The notes under the pieces were generated by a model that saw only the letters and a program-made list of their open reading frames with translations, did no database searches and was not told where the DNA came from. A stretch of DNA of 64,000 bases, from NCBI RefSeq assembly GCF_040530035.1, contig NZ_JBEWCD010000001.1, positions 1,798,001-1,862,000 of the forward strand, given 5' to 3'. Below, in pieces: positions 34,447 to 41,606 of the stretch. Source of the stretch: Roseibium sp. HPY-6 (lineage in GTDB: Bacteria; Pseudomonadota; Alphaproteobacteria; Rhizobiales; Stappiaceae). A program made the position numbers and the translations under genes. The number at the start of each line of letters is the position of its first letter. The first letter of the stretch is position 1.

Positions 34447-35073
34447 TCAACCTGGCGCTTTCTTCCGAAACGGAATGGATGAAATGTTCAGCCGTCCCCA
34501 GTCTGCCAGCGGAATAAGCGACTGCGTGACGTCATCCCTCACCGACCAGTCTGTGTCATCGAGCATCAACTCGATCGGATGAATCGGGAGTTCTTCCGGT
34601 GTTGCGAAGCGCAGCCGGACCAAGGTGCCCGCGCGCACTGCAAGTGACATCGCGCGAACACGCGGGTCGTCAACGACGGTCTCCCGGTTCAGGGTGAACT
34701 GCTCCGTCACGGTCTTTACCGTCTGCCGGGTTTTGTCCGGAAGGCTCTCGATGAGCTTTGCCTGGGCGCGTTTGGCGGCATTTTCAAGCCCAAGCGCTGA
34801 CACCATCGGCGTATCGGCGGTCAGAATAAGGCCGAGCGCGGCCGCCTCGTCTTGTGCCAGGCCTGTCAGGCGCGTGCGGTAATTAAACCCCAGCTCAATA
34901 CCGCCGCCATTGCCCTGGTGCACAATGATCGGCAGCCCCGCCTCGGTCATCGCGTCCACGTCACGCAGGATGGTGCGCGTGGCGACCTCAAGCTCGTCTG
35001 CCAGTTGAACCGAGGTCTGCCGCCCCCGGTTTTGCAGGATCAGGAGAATTTGCAGCAAACGGGCCGCACGCAT
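34447..35073 (-). CDS. YafY/WYL-type transcriptional regulator
   Basis: A 208-aa HTH_11-type regulator. The N-terminal helix-turn-helix is clear: LLQILLILQNRGRQTSVQLADELEVATRTILRDVDAMTEAGLPI. The rest corresponds to the start of the WYL region but is short compared with usual 230-320-aa members, lacking the last part. ATG at 35073 has GGGGAAG upstream. It diverges from an SRPBCC protein gene. A perfect 9-bp inverted repeat lies between them, and this regulator probably binds it to control both. Confidence 0.8.
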   Translation of the reverse strand: MRAARLLQILLILQNRGRQTSVQLADELEVATRTILRDVDAMTEAGLPIIVHQGNGGGIELGFNYRTRLTGLAQDEAAALGLILTADTPMVSALGLENAAKRAQAKLIESLPDKTRQTVKTVTEQFTLNRETVVDDPRVRAMSLAVRAGTLVRLRFATPEELPIHPIELMLDDTDWSVRDDVTQSLIPLADWGRLNISSIPFRKKAPG

Positions 35074-35085
35074 AAGGCTTCCCCA

Positions 35086-35108
35086 AACATGACACAAGAT
35101 GTCATGTT
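35086..35108. promoter_or_regulatory. Perfect inverted repeat between the WYL regulator and the SRPBCC gene
   Basis: AACATGACA (35086-35094) and TGTCATGTT (35100-35108) are 9-bp perfect arms with a 5-bp spacer, in the 75-bp gap between the divergent genes. It is just upstream of the regulator start, so it is a likely autoregulatory operator. Confidence 0.6.
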
Positions 35109-35148
35109 ACCCTCATTAAGCACTCCCTTGTCAATCAAGAGGAGCGAC

Positions 35149-35571
35149 ATGAAAACATTTCAGACATCCATCGACATCGACGCCCCAATCAATGACGTTT
35201 GGCGGGTCCTTGCCGAAGACCTGCCGCGTGACCCAATACCCTTCGGCATACTTCGGCTGGACGGGACGCCCGGCGCGGGCAGCCGCCTCAAGCTCTGGTC
35301 CGAGATTAATCCGAAGAGAGCCTTTGCACTGACTGTGACCACATTCCAGCCCCCGCACAAAATGGTGTGGTGCGGTGGGATGCCGTTAGGGCTTTTCACC
35401 GGAACCCGAACGTTCGCTTTGTCCACTTCAGGCGACACGACGCGGTTTGACATGAACGAAGTATTCAGCGGTTTGATGTCCGGGCTAATTGTGAAATCCA
35501 TTCCGGACCTGACACCAGGTTTTGAAAAATTTGCTAGCGCACTCAAGCAAAAGGCAGAGCAACATGGATGA
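35149..35571 (+). CDS. SRPBCC-fold protein
   Basis: A 140-aa START/Bet v1-like (SRPBCC) protein, beginning with TSIDIDAPINDVWRVLAED, the classical first strand and helix. It continues with GSRLKLWSEINPKRAFALTVTTFQPPHKMVWCGGM and ends in FEKFASALKQKAEQ. Such proteins bind hydrophobic small molecules in a central cavity; the ligand is unknown. GAGGAG precedes the ATG at 35149. It overlaps the next gene by 8 bp and is divergent from the WYL regulator. Confidence 0.8.
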   Translation: MKTFQTSIDIDAPINDVWRVLAEDLPRDPIPFGILRLDGTPGAGSRLKLWSEINPKRAFALTVTTFQPPHKMVWCGGMPLGLFTGTRTFALSTSGDTTRFDMNEVFSGLMSGLIVKSIPDLTPGFEKFASALKQKAEQHG

Positions 35572-35980
35572 TGTCGTTTACGGCTCAGGCACCCAGGAAG
35601 ATCCGTGGATCCTGAAAACGCCTCCGCTAACATCCGAGTTCCAGGTCTGGAAGGACGAAGAGAATGATCCGCCGGCCCTGGTCGTGCAGGTCGGCAAGAC
35701 CCGCCTCTCCTATCAGCTGCGGGCACTGGAAGATGCCCACAAGATGCTAAAGAGCCATGGCGACTGGATGCCGCTCGGCAATGCGGACGAGGGCAAGCCG
35801 ACCAAACCCGGCACGCTGGAAGACTGGGCGCGCGCCGGCGACAACCCTGTCGGCGGCTACTACGGCCTGCGCAAGGGCTATCGCGGGCGTTTCGCAAACT
35901 ATGTCGGACCGACGCTGGAGCTCCTGGGACTGGCCGAATTGGAGCACAACGCACGCAACAACCGCATACGCGCAAAATGA
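35564..35980 (+). CDS. Conserved hypothetical protein (co-transcribed with SRPBCC gene)
   Basis: A 138-aa protein whose ATG (35564) overlaps the SRPBCC stop by 8 bp, so it should be translated from the same message. It starts DDVVYGSGTQEDPWILKTPPLTSEFQVWKDE, with a Trp- and Pro-rich, apparently cytosolic sequence, and later LEDWARAGDNPVGGYYGLRKGYRGRFANYVGP. I cannot name the family with confidence; these segments recur in alphaproteobacterial hypothetical proteins. No signal peptide or membrane segment. Confidence 0.7.
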   Translation: MDDVVYGSGTQEDPWILKTPPLTSEFQVWKDEENDPPALVVQVGKTRLSYQLRALEDAHKMLKSHGDWMPLGNADEGKPTKPGTLEDWARAGDNPVGGYYGLRKGYRGRFANYVGPTLELLGLAELEHNARNNRIRAK

Positions 35981-36114
35981 TGACGCAGACTTGCGCTTTG
36001 AGTCTGGCGTAACGAAAGCGCCCTTCGAACTCAGGTAAACCAATTCTGCGCTCTACATGAAGGGCGGTTCTCGATTTGCTTGCCTGCTGCAGTGCCGCAT
36101 GACAGTGTGCGAAA

Positions 36115-37272
36115 ATGAACGCGACGCACTCCGAACAAACGTCACTCGTGGATACCGACTGGTGGTCGGTCGGAACGGTGACAGTGGGCATTACCGTATT
36201 TGCGATAGCTCAGGGCCTGACCTATCCGCTGATCTCATTGCTGCTATCCGCGCGTGAGGTCTCAGACACGATGATCGGCCTCAATGCCGCCGCGTTCATG
36301 CTGGGTCTGGGAACATCTGTATTGGTTGTTCCAAGACTCACACGAAGCCTTCGGGCGGGCCAGGTCATCGTGGCCGGCCTGTTGGGCGCGGCAATCTCGC
36401 TCGGAGGTTTTGCCGCAACGGACAATCTGGCGGCATGGTTTTTCCTGCGCTTTGCCCTCGGATTTTGCGTGAACGCCATCTATGTTTTTGGTGAAGCATG
36501 GCTGAATGCTGCGACCGCTGACGCGGTTCGGGGCCGTGTCTCTGGCGTCTATAGTGCGGGCATGGCGACGGGCTTTGTGATCGGGCCGTTGGCGATACCA
36601 GTTTTTGGTATTGAAGGCGGGCTTGCATTCGCCGCATGCGCGGTGTTGGTCTCCTTTGTTGCTTTCGGCCTGGCCCTTCTGTCCAAAAGGGCCCGAGTGG
36701 AACCAGAAAAACCTGCGATTTCCGAGCTACCCCGTTTCGCTCGGTCCGCACCGATGCTGGTTTTTCTCGTTGTGGCGTTCGGCTTCATCGATGCGTCGGT
36801 TCTCTCGCTGTCCCCGGTATACCTGACCGGAGCCGGGGCGAGCGCCGCCTTGGCGGCAACCTTTCTGGCAGTGATGCATATCGGCATGATCGTGGCGCAG
36901 CCTGTCCTGGGCATGGTGCTGGATCGCATGGATCGCTGGCATGTGGCTGCCGGCTGCTTGGCTGCAACGGGCCTGATCTTCCTTATGCTGACATTCGCCT
37001 CCATAGATGGATGGGCCATCTGGGCCCTCGCAGCTTTGGGCGGTTCCGCCTTCCTCGGCATTTACACCTCTGCCCTTGCGATCCTGGGGCAGGAGCACAG
37101 TGGAAAAGCTTTGACCTCCGGCGCGGCCGCCTTTTCACTTGCCTACGCAGCAGGAGGGGTCATCGGGCCGGTGGTAACCGGGTCTCTTGTTTCGGCTGTT
37201 CCGAGTGGAACATTTGTTCCCGTCGCGGTGATAGGATTGTGCGGCGCATGCGCGGTCTGGCTCAAGAGATAA
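36115..37272 (+). CDS. MFS transporter
   Basis: A 385-aa major facilitator with about twelve hydrophobic segments. Between helices 2 and 3 the sequence VVPRLTRSLRAGQVIVAG keeps the family's loop pattern, and NAIYVFGEAWLNAATADAVRGRVSGVYSAGMATGFVIGP resembles YcaD-type transporters. The substrate is unknown. The ATG at 36115 has GTGCGAAA upstream, which is a weak ribosome site. The following gene, a lytic transglycosylase, is convergent and separated by a strong minus-strand terminator. Confidence 0.85.
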   Translation: MNATHSEQTSLVDTDWWSVGTVTVGITVFAIAQGLTYPLISLLLSAREVSDTMIGLNAAAFMLGLGTSVLVVPRLTRSLRAGQVIVAGLLGAAISLGGFAATDNLAAWFFLRFALGFCVNAIYVFGEAWLNAATADAVRGRVSGVYSAGMATGFVIGPLAIPVFGIEGGLAFAACAVLVSFVAFGLALLSKRARVEPEKPAISELPRFARSAPMLVFLVVAFGFIDASVLSLSPVYLTGAGASAALAATFLAVMHIGMIVAQPVLGMVLDRMDRWHVAAGCLAATGLIFLMLTFASIDGWAIWALAALGGSAFLGIYTSALAILGQEHSGKALTSGAAAFSLAYAAGGVIGPVVTGSLVSAVPSGTFVPVAVIGLCGACAVWLKR

Positions 37273-37380
37273 GCTGCATTTACCCCAACATCAGGTCTCT
37301 AGGCCCGTCGCAATGCTGCAAGGGGCAACGTTCGGGTGCAGCTCAAGGTCAGCCCCCTATCCTAGTTGAAAGCGAAAGAA

Positions 37381-37410
37381 AGCCCGCGCTGACGCCGGTC
37401 AACGCGGGCT
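37381..37410 (-). terminator. Terminator of the lytic transglycosylase gene
   Basis: On the minus strand AGCCCGCGTTGAC and GTCAGCGCGGGCT form a 13-bp stem with a single mismatch and a four-base loop, then TTTCTTTC. It lies 43 bp after the stop at 37453. Confidence 0.75.
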
Positions 37411-37452
37411 GAATTCAATTACCATTTGATCGGGCACTGAAAAGCGCTGCGC

Positions 37453-38280
37453 CTATTGATCGATCAGGCCGGCAGCGTAAGCGATAGCCCGCTGATAGTT
37501 TCCACTGTCATTCCATTTCGACAACACACGGAAATTGGCCGACCCTTCGGCAAAAGAGCGTCCGCCCCGCCAACCACTTTTGCGCAACATGTTGGCCGCG
37601 GAAGCAAGCGCGTCCGCCGCGTTGTTGGGATCAGCACGACCATCGCCGCTGCCGTCCACGCCAAAGCGGACCCAGTTGCCGGCCAGAAACTGCATGTGTC
37701 CCAGTTCGCCGGAGGGTCCGCCGCGGCTGCTGCCGGTAATGAGCCCCCGGTCGACAAGCTGCAGGGCTGCGATCGCGTCATCTTCAAAGCGCGGATAGCG
37801 GCGGCAATAGGACGCCAGTGTGACGGCGCCGCTGACGATCGGTGTTTTGCCTTTGAAGCCGCCCCAATTGGTCTCATAGCCCCAGATCGCCACCAGAATC
37901 GAGCCGGGCACGCCGTAGCGTTTTTCGATATTCCGGAACAGTCTGGCGTTCTGCTTCAGTTTTCGTTTCGCGCCTGAGACAAACGCATTCACATTCGCAA
38001 AGCGGCTCTTCAAGAACTGTTCGGGACTGCGATAGCGCATGCTGGATTGGGACGCGGGGTTTGATTCAAACCGCCAGGTGATTCCCGAAAGCCGCGCCTG
38101 CTGCAACGCCTGCAGACCGCGCTGCCTGACACCTGACGATGCAGCTACCTGCGCGAGTTGCTGCTTATAGGTTTCAAACTGCCCCTTGCTGGTAATGCAG
38201 GACGCGGCGTGAACCTGCGTCGTGAGCAGCACGCCTGCGACGAATGCCGCAATTTGTAGAGCGGCCGGTCTTAAAGTCAT
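37453..38280 (-). CDS. MltB-type lytic murein transglycosylase
   Basis: A 275-aa periplasmic enzyme that cleaves the glycosidic bond of peptidoglycan with formation of 1,6-anhydro-muropeptides. It has a signal peptide (LQIAAFVAGVLLTTQVHAAS), then SITWRFESNPASQSS, and a lysozyme-like core with SILVAIWGYETNWG, where the Glu is catalytic, and GELGHMQFLAGNWVRFGVDGSGDGRADPNNAADALAS, a Ca-binding-like loop. This is the SLT_2/MltB domain. The ATG follows GGAGGACTGA. The protein ends just after the domain, with no C-terminal peptidoglycan-binding domain, and is a single-gene transcript. Confidence 0.9.
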   Translation of the reverse strand: MTLRPAALQIAAFVAGVLLTTQVHAASCITSKGQFETYKQQLAQVAASSGVRQRGLQALQQARLSGITWRFESNPASQSSMRYRSPEQFLKSRFANVNAFVSGAKRKLKQNARLFRNIEKRYGVPGSILVAIWGYETNWGGFKGKTPIVSGAVTLASYCRRYPRFEDDAIAALQLVDRGLITGSSRGGPSGELGHMQFLAGNWVRFGVDGSGDGRADPNNAADALASAANMLRKSGWRGGRSFAEGSANFRVLSKWNDSGNYQRAIAYAAGLIDQ

Positions 38281-38618
38281 TCAGTCCTCCACCAATCCGG
38301 AAAACCCAAAATCGAACTGACAAACAAGCTTTTTGTCCAGATATCATTCGATAGCATATTTGAACGTGGCGTAAGAGAGGCTAGCTGCCTCGATTGCGGG
38401 CAAAGCGGACGTTAACCACATAAACCGCGCAAGCCTTTGTTTCGCCTGTCGCGTTCCTGCGCAGCGTCTTGACAAAAGATCGGTTTTCCGGATCTTTTCC
38501 GGAACTGGATGTACGCCCGATCACGCGATCGGGCTTGCCCCAGTTTCGGAAAACAAACGGGATCTGCAGAATAAGCCTGTTTGACCGGGAAGCCCTGCCC
38601 CGGATGTTTGTGCGCGTC
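38281..38618. other. 338-bp stretch without a supported gene
   Basis: The minus-strand frame 38381-38674 spans this region and overlaps the DUF805 gene, but it has no ribosome site or recognisable domain, so I do not call it. Inverted repeats occur around 38515-38535 (CGATCACGCGATCG). This may be the leader of the minus-strand transglycosylase gene. Confidence 0.35.
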
Positions 38619-39056
38619 TTAAGCGCGCGGCACTTTACCCCGCAAGAAGCCCAGATCGACAATCGCCACGACAAAAGCGAGAAAACCGAGGGCCATAAGA
38701 CTGCCGCCGAGCGCAGTTGGGCTTGAGACCGTTAGTCCGCCAAAATCTTCCTGTACAAAACCTATTCCCGCGGTTTGCGCGAAGTTCATCAGGACGCCCG
38801 GCGCAAAATAGACAAAGAGCCAGGCTCCGGGATTGGACCGCCCACGGTCCCGCAGGCGTTTAAGCGAGAGGGCAATCGCGGGATAAAGGAGCAGCAGCAG
38901 GATCCCGAAGCCGATCCACTGGCCGATGTCACCCAGAGCGAGCGCAATCCCTGTCACCAACAAGGACACCAGAAGCCCGACAACGAACAGGATCAGAAAC
39001 CCGATCCAGAACCTGCCGCGCCCGATCTTGCCGGCAGTTCCAAAAAGGAGGTTCAC
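38619..39056 (-). CDS. DUF805 inner-membrane protein
   Basis: A 145-aa membrane protein with four hydrophobic segments. Near the N-terminus GRGRFWIGFLILFVVG matches the start of DUF805 (YhaH/YhaI-like) proteins (GRxxRxxFW), and ALSLKRLRDRGRSNPGAWLF is the conserved loop between helices 3 and 4. Function unknown. It lies 13 bp after the lipoprotein gene on the same strand, so the two are probably co-expressed. Confidence 0.85.
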   Translation of the reverse strand: MNLLFGTAGKIGRGRFWIGFLILFVVGLLVSLLVTGIALALGDIGQWIGFGILLLLLYPAIALSLKRLRDRGRSNPGAWLFVYFAPGVLMNFAQTAGIGFVQEDFGGLTVSSPTALGGSLMALGFLAFVVAIVDLGFLRGKVPRA

Positions 39057-39069
39057 AACAGCCTCCCAA

Positions 39070-39714
39070 TTATTGGGTGAACGTGAATGTCAGCGTGCTT
39101 GACTGGCCTTCGCCGATGGTGACGGATTGCGTCTGGCTCTCTCCGGTATCGGTGTTCTTCAGGGTCACGTCATAGATCCCCGGCGTCACATAATTGGCAC
39201 CCTTCTGGTTGCGCCAGCCGGTGGTGCCGATCTCGGACCCGCCTGCGCCGCCGCCCTTGCCGTGAAACCCGAGTTCGGTCAGTGCATCGTCTGCCAGCCC
39301 TTCCGCCTCGAGGACCAACCGGCCTTGTCCGGTAATCTCCAATTCGAGACGCTGGTTGCCGTTCTCTGCAGGCGGCAATGCGACAACTTCGCGGTATTCA
39401 TACCCCTTGAACGCCAGCTCAACGCCAATTTCGCCTTCGCTGACCGGATAAACACCGTCAACACCGAGCGGCTCGTATCGCTCGGCCCAATTGATCCAGA
39501 AGATCGAGCCGTCCTGGCCTTTGTCGACGCTTTCCACCTTCCCGACGCGGCTGAAATTCCACCCGACATCACCACTGACATCAGTGCGCTCAGGCCCAAA
39601 GACAGGAACGATCTTCAACCCGTCGACGGTCTGGGACGAACCACTTCCGGAGGAGTCTTGTTCATTACAGGCCGCCAGCCCGATCGCCAGCATAATGAGA
39701 AAAGGAAATTTCAT
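39070..39714 (-). CDS. Putative lipoprotein
   Basis: A 214-aa protein with a lipobox: LAIGLAAC ends the signal peptide at about residue 16, so it is probably anchored to the outer or inner membrane. The mature part begins with a Ser/Gly linker, then EWG/Trp-rich blocks (GWNFSRVGKVESVDKGQDGSIFWINWAERYEP), and ends with a GIYDVTLKNTDTGESQTQSVTIGEGQSSTLTFTF stretch like a beta-sandwich. No family is recognised. The ATG at 39714 has a weak ribosome site; a TTG at 39726 is an alternative. The DUF805 gene follows. Confidence 0.6.
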   Translation of the reverse strand: MKFPFLIMLAIGLAACNEQDSSGSGSSQTVDGLKIVPVFGPERTDVSGDVGWNFSRVGKVESVDKGQDGSIFWINWAERYEPLGVDGVYPVSEGEIGVELAFKGYEYREVVALPPAENGNQRLELEITGQGRLVLEAEGLADDALTELGFHGKGGGAGGSEIGTTGWRNQKGANYVTPGIYDVTLKNTDTGESQTQSVTIGEGQSSTLTFTFTQ

Positions 39715-40047
39715 GGTTTTGAACAAGTGACTGGTTCCATTTCAAGAAATATGAAAAGCCGCGAAATACCGGCAGCATCAAAGTAATAGTTCTATGGGTT
39801 TCGACCCGGCCAGAGACCGGATCGTTGGAGAAAATCACATCAATACCCGGGCGGATAGTTATGGGAATCCATAGGATGGTGCGCTTGAGCGGTGATCGGA
39901 CTGCGGATGCATGCGGCGTTCGCAGGAGGCGCATGGTTCAAGGCGCCACAAGACCAGTCGAAAAACATCGTCCAGTTTCCAGGAAAACATCGACCGCCCG
40001 AAAGGACGGCTCGCTTCAGTCCGCTTGACGATGCCCGGCGCCCAAAG
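39715..40047. other. 333-bp intergenic region without a supported gene
   Basis: It lies between the lipoprotein gene start and the LuxR gene stop, both on the minus strand. It should contain the promoter of the lipoprotein-DUF805 pair. I see no gene or clear repeat here. Confidence 0.35.
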
Positions 40048-41154
40048 CTAGAGCCGCGCAAGAATATGCGTGAGCTCAACGACTGAGCGTGCACCGACTT
40101 TGGACCGAATGCTCATCAGATGGCTTTTCACGGTGTTTTCCGAAAGGAAAAGAGCTTCGGCGATTTGCCGCTTTGTCCCTCCGGTAGGAACAAGACGAGC
40201 GATGGCAGCTTCTGCTTTTGTCAATCCAAACAAATCACAAAGCGCTTCAGCATCGGGAAGCATCGGCGGTGGTTGTTGTTCCTCGATTACCACAACGACG
40301 GCCGCGGTCGCCGTTCCAGGGAGGTCTGCGAATCCCGTTGCAGGGTAGACCCGTGCGCGCCATTGTCGACCCTGCGCTTTGGCGCCGATCGATACATCGC
40401 AAGGGCACGCATTCTCCTTGCTTCCATTGACCTGAATTTTGATCGCCTGCTCGAGCCTTTTGGGAAACTTGATCCGTCCAAACTGAAGCCGAAAGCCGTT
40501 CTCGGTGGCAAGTATTTGCTCTGCAAATTTGTTGGCGAATAGAAGCGCTGCATCCGCATCGAGCACGAAAACCGCTTTACCAAGTCTCTCCAGGACCTGA
40601 CCAAGACCGTGCGAGACGACACGTTGTCGATCGAGTTCCGTGCGAAGGCGCATGGCTCGGCCAAGATGCGGCAACATCGCATCGATCGCGCGCACTTCGG
40701 AGTCTATGAAATCTCGTCCGCCTTTCTTGGCGAAGAAACCGCCGGACAAAACGTCTTGCGATCGATATGGCGCCATAAGCCTGTGATTGAGACAATCGTT
40801 CATCACGACCGTGCAATGAATGAATTCCGAAGTCGCAAATACGTTGTCCGGGATCAATTCACGCCGATCGAAAGACTTGGCGATCGGCATATAGCACCCC
40901 GCAGCCACGCCTGGATTGACGCTGGGATCCCAGATGTCTTCCTCGATGAAGCCGCCAGCTTTCAGATAGCTGTGGTCCCAGCCGCAAGTGAAAATGTTTG
41001 GCTTTTCCGCCGCACCGGGCCGTCCATACCCGAACACCAGACATTCAGCGCCGAGGCTACCGGCGAGAGACGTCAATGTGTCCTGCCAGCAATCGCTGTC
41101 GATCGCTGCATCATAAAGGCGGTCAATGAGCTTTTCCGTCGACAACCGATTCAT
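40048..41154 (-). CDS. LuxR-family transcriptional regulator
   Basis: A 368-aa regulator. Its N-terminal 290 residues are an uncharacterised sensory region with a PAS-like segment in the middle (VLERLGKAVFVLDADAALLFANKFAEQIL). The last 65 residues are a LuxR/GerE helix-turn-helix (LTKAEAAIARLV, then KRQIAEALFLSENTVKSHLMSIRSKVGARSVVELTH). Binding-site residues of quorum sensors (acyl-homoserine-lactone domain) are not evident, so the ligand is unknown. It is divergent from the VWA/transglutaminase-like operon, 452 bp away, with a perfect 16-bp palindrome between them, so it may control that operon. Confidence 0.85.
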   Translation of the reverse strand: MNRLSTEKLIDRLYDAAIDSDCWQDTLTSLAGSLGAECLVFGYGRPGAAEKPNIFTCGWDHSYLKAGGFIEEDIWDPSVNPGVAAGCYMPIAKSFDRRELIPDNVFATSEFIHCTVVMNDCLNHRLMAPYRSQDVLSGGFFAKKGGRDFIDSEVRAIDAMLPHLGRAMRLRTELDRQRVVSHGLGQVLERLGKAVFVLDADAALLFANKFAEQILATENGFRLQFGRIKFPKRLEQAIKIQVNGSKENACPCDVSIGAKAQGRQWRARVYPATGFADLPGTATAAVVVVIEEQQPPPMLPDAEALCDLFGLTKAEAAIARLVPTGGTKRQIAEALFLSENTVKSHLMSIRSKVGARSVVELTHILARL

Positions 41155-41606
41155 AACACAGACAAAAACGCCTTCTGTTTGAATAGCTTACATCGGGTCA
41201 GATGCCAACACTCGGCAAGAAACTTGCAGCGTTCACCCGATCGGGTGAGGCGAAGGCGAAAAAACAATGTGTAAGCTTCGCGCGAAGGATTTGTTTACGC
41301 AACTCATTTCTCGGAAACAAAGGCAGCGTTTCTTTTCGCTGGAGGGACCCGACATCACACCAAGCGGCAGAGGGCCAAGCCTGAGGGAGAGTGCAAAACG
41401 CGATGCGCATTCCAGTATTCTCAAATGGTTCAGTTGCTTGTGCGCCTGCTGAATTCAACCGCGGTCGCACGATCTTCAGGCGAGCGGCCAACAGAACCCC
41501 GACTGCGTGGAGCAGAAGCGGCCGCTCAAAAGGTCAGGTTCAACGCTCGATCAACGTGATCGGACAGCCCGCCTGTTTTGGCGGTAGGAAACGAGGAAAG
41601 ACTGCG
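41155..41606. other. 452-bp regulatory region between luxR-type gene and VWA operon
   Basis: No gene is seen. The palindrome at 41233-41248 is the most conspicuous feature; a related ATCGGGTCAGATG half-site lies at about 41190-41205. The first VWA-operon gene has a good ribosome site (GAGGAAAG) at 41593-41600, so a leader of several hundred bases is possible. Confidence 0.4.
41233..41248. promoter_or_regulatory. 16-bp perfect palindrome TCACCCGATCGGGTGA
   Basis: The sequence is its own reverse complement over 16 bp. It lies 79 bp upstream of the LuxR-type gene start and 359 bp upstream of the VWA gene. A second, imperfect copy of the half (CGGGTCAGA) is near 41195. It is a good candidate operator for the divergent LuxR regulator. 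Confidence 0.5.

Noticed and set aside
38381..38674. 97-aa minus-strand frame upstream of the transglycosylase gene
   Set aside because: It overlaps the DUF805 gene in another frame and has no ribosome site or motif. It is possible but unsupported.
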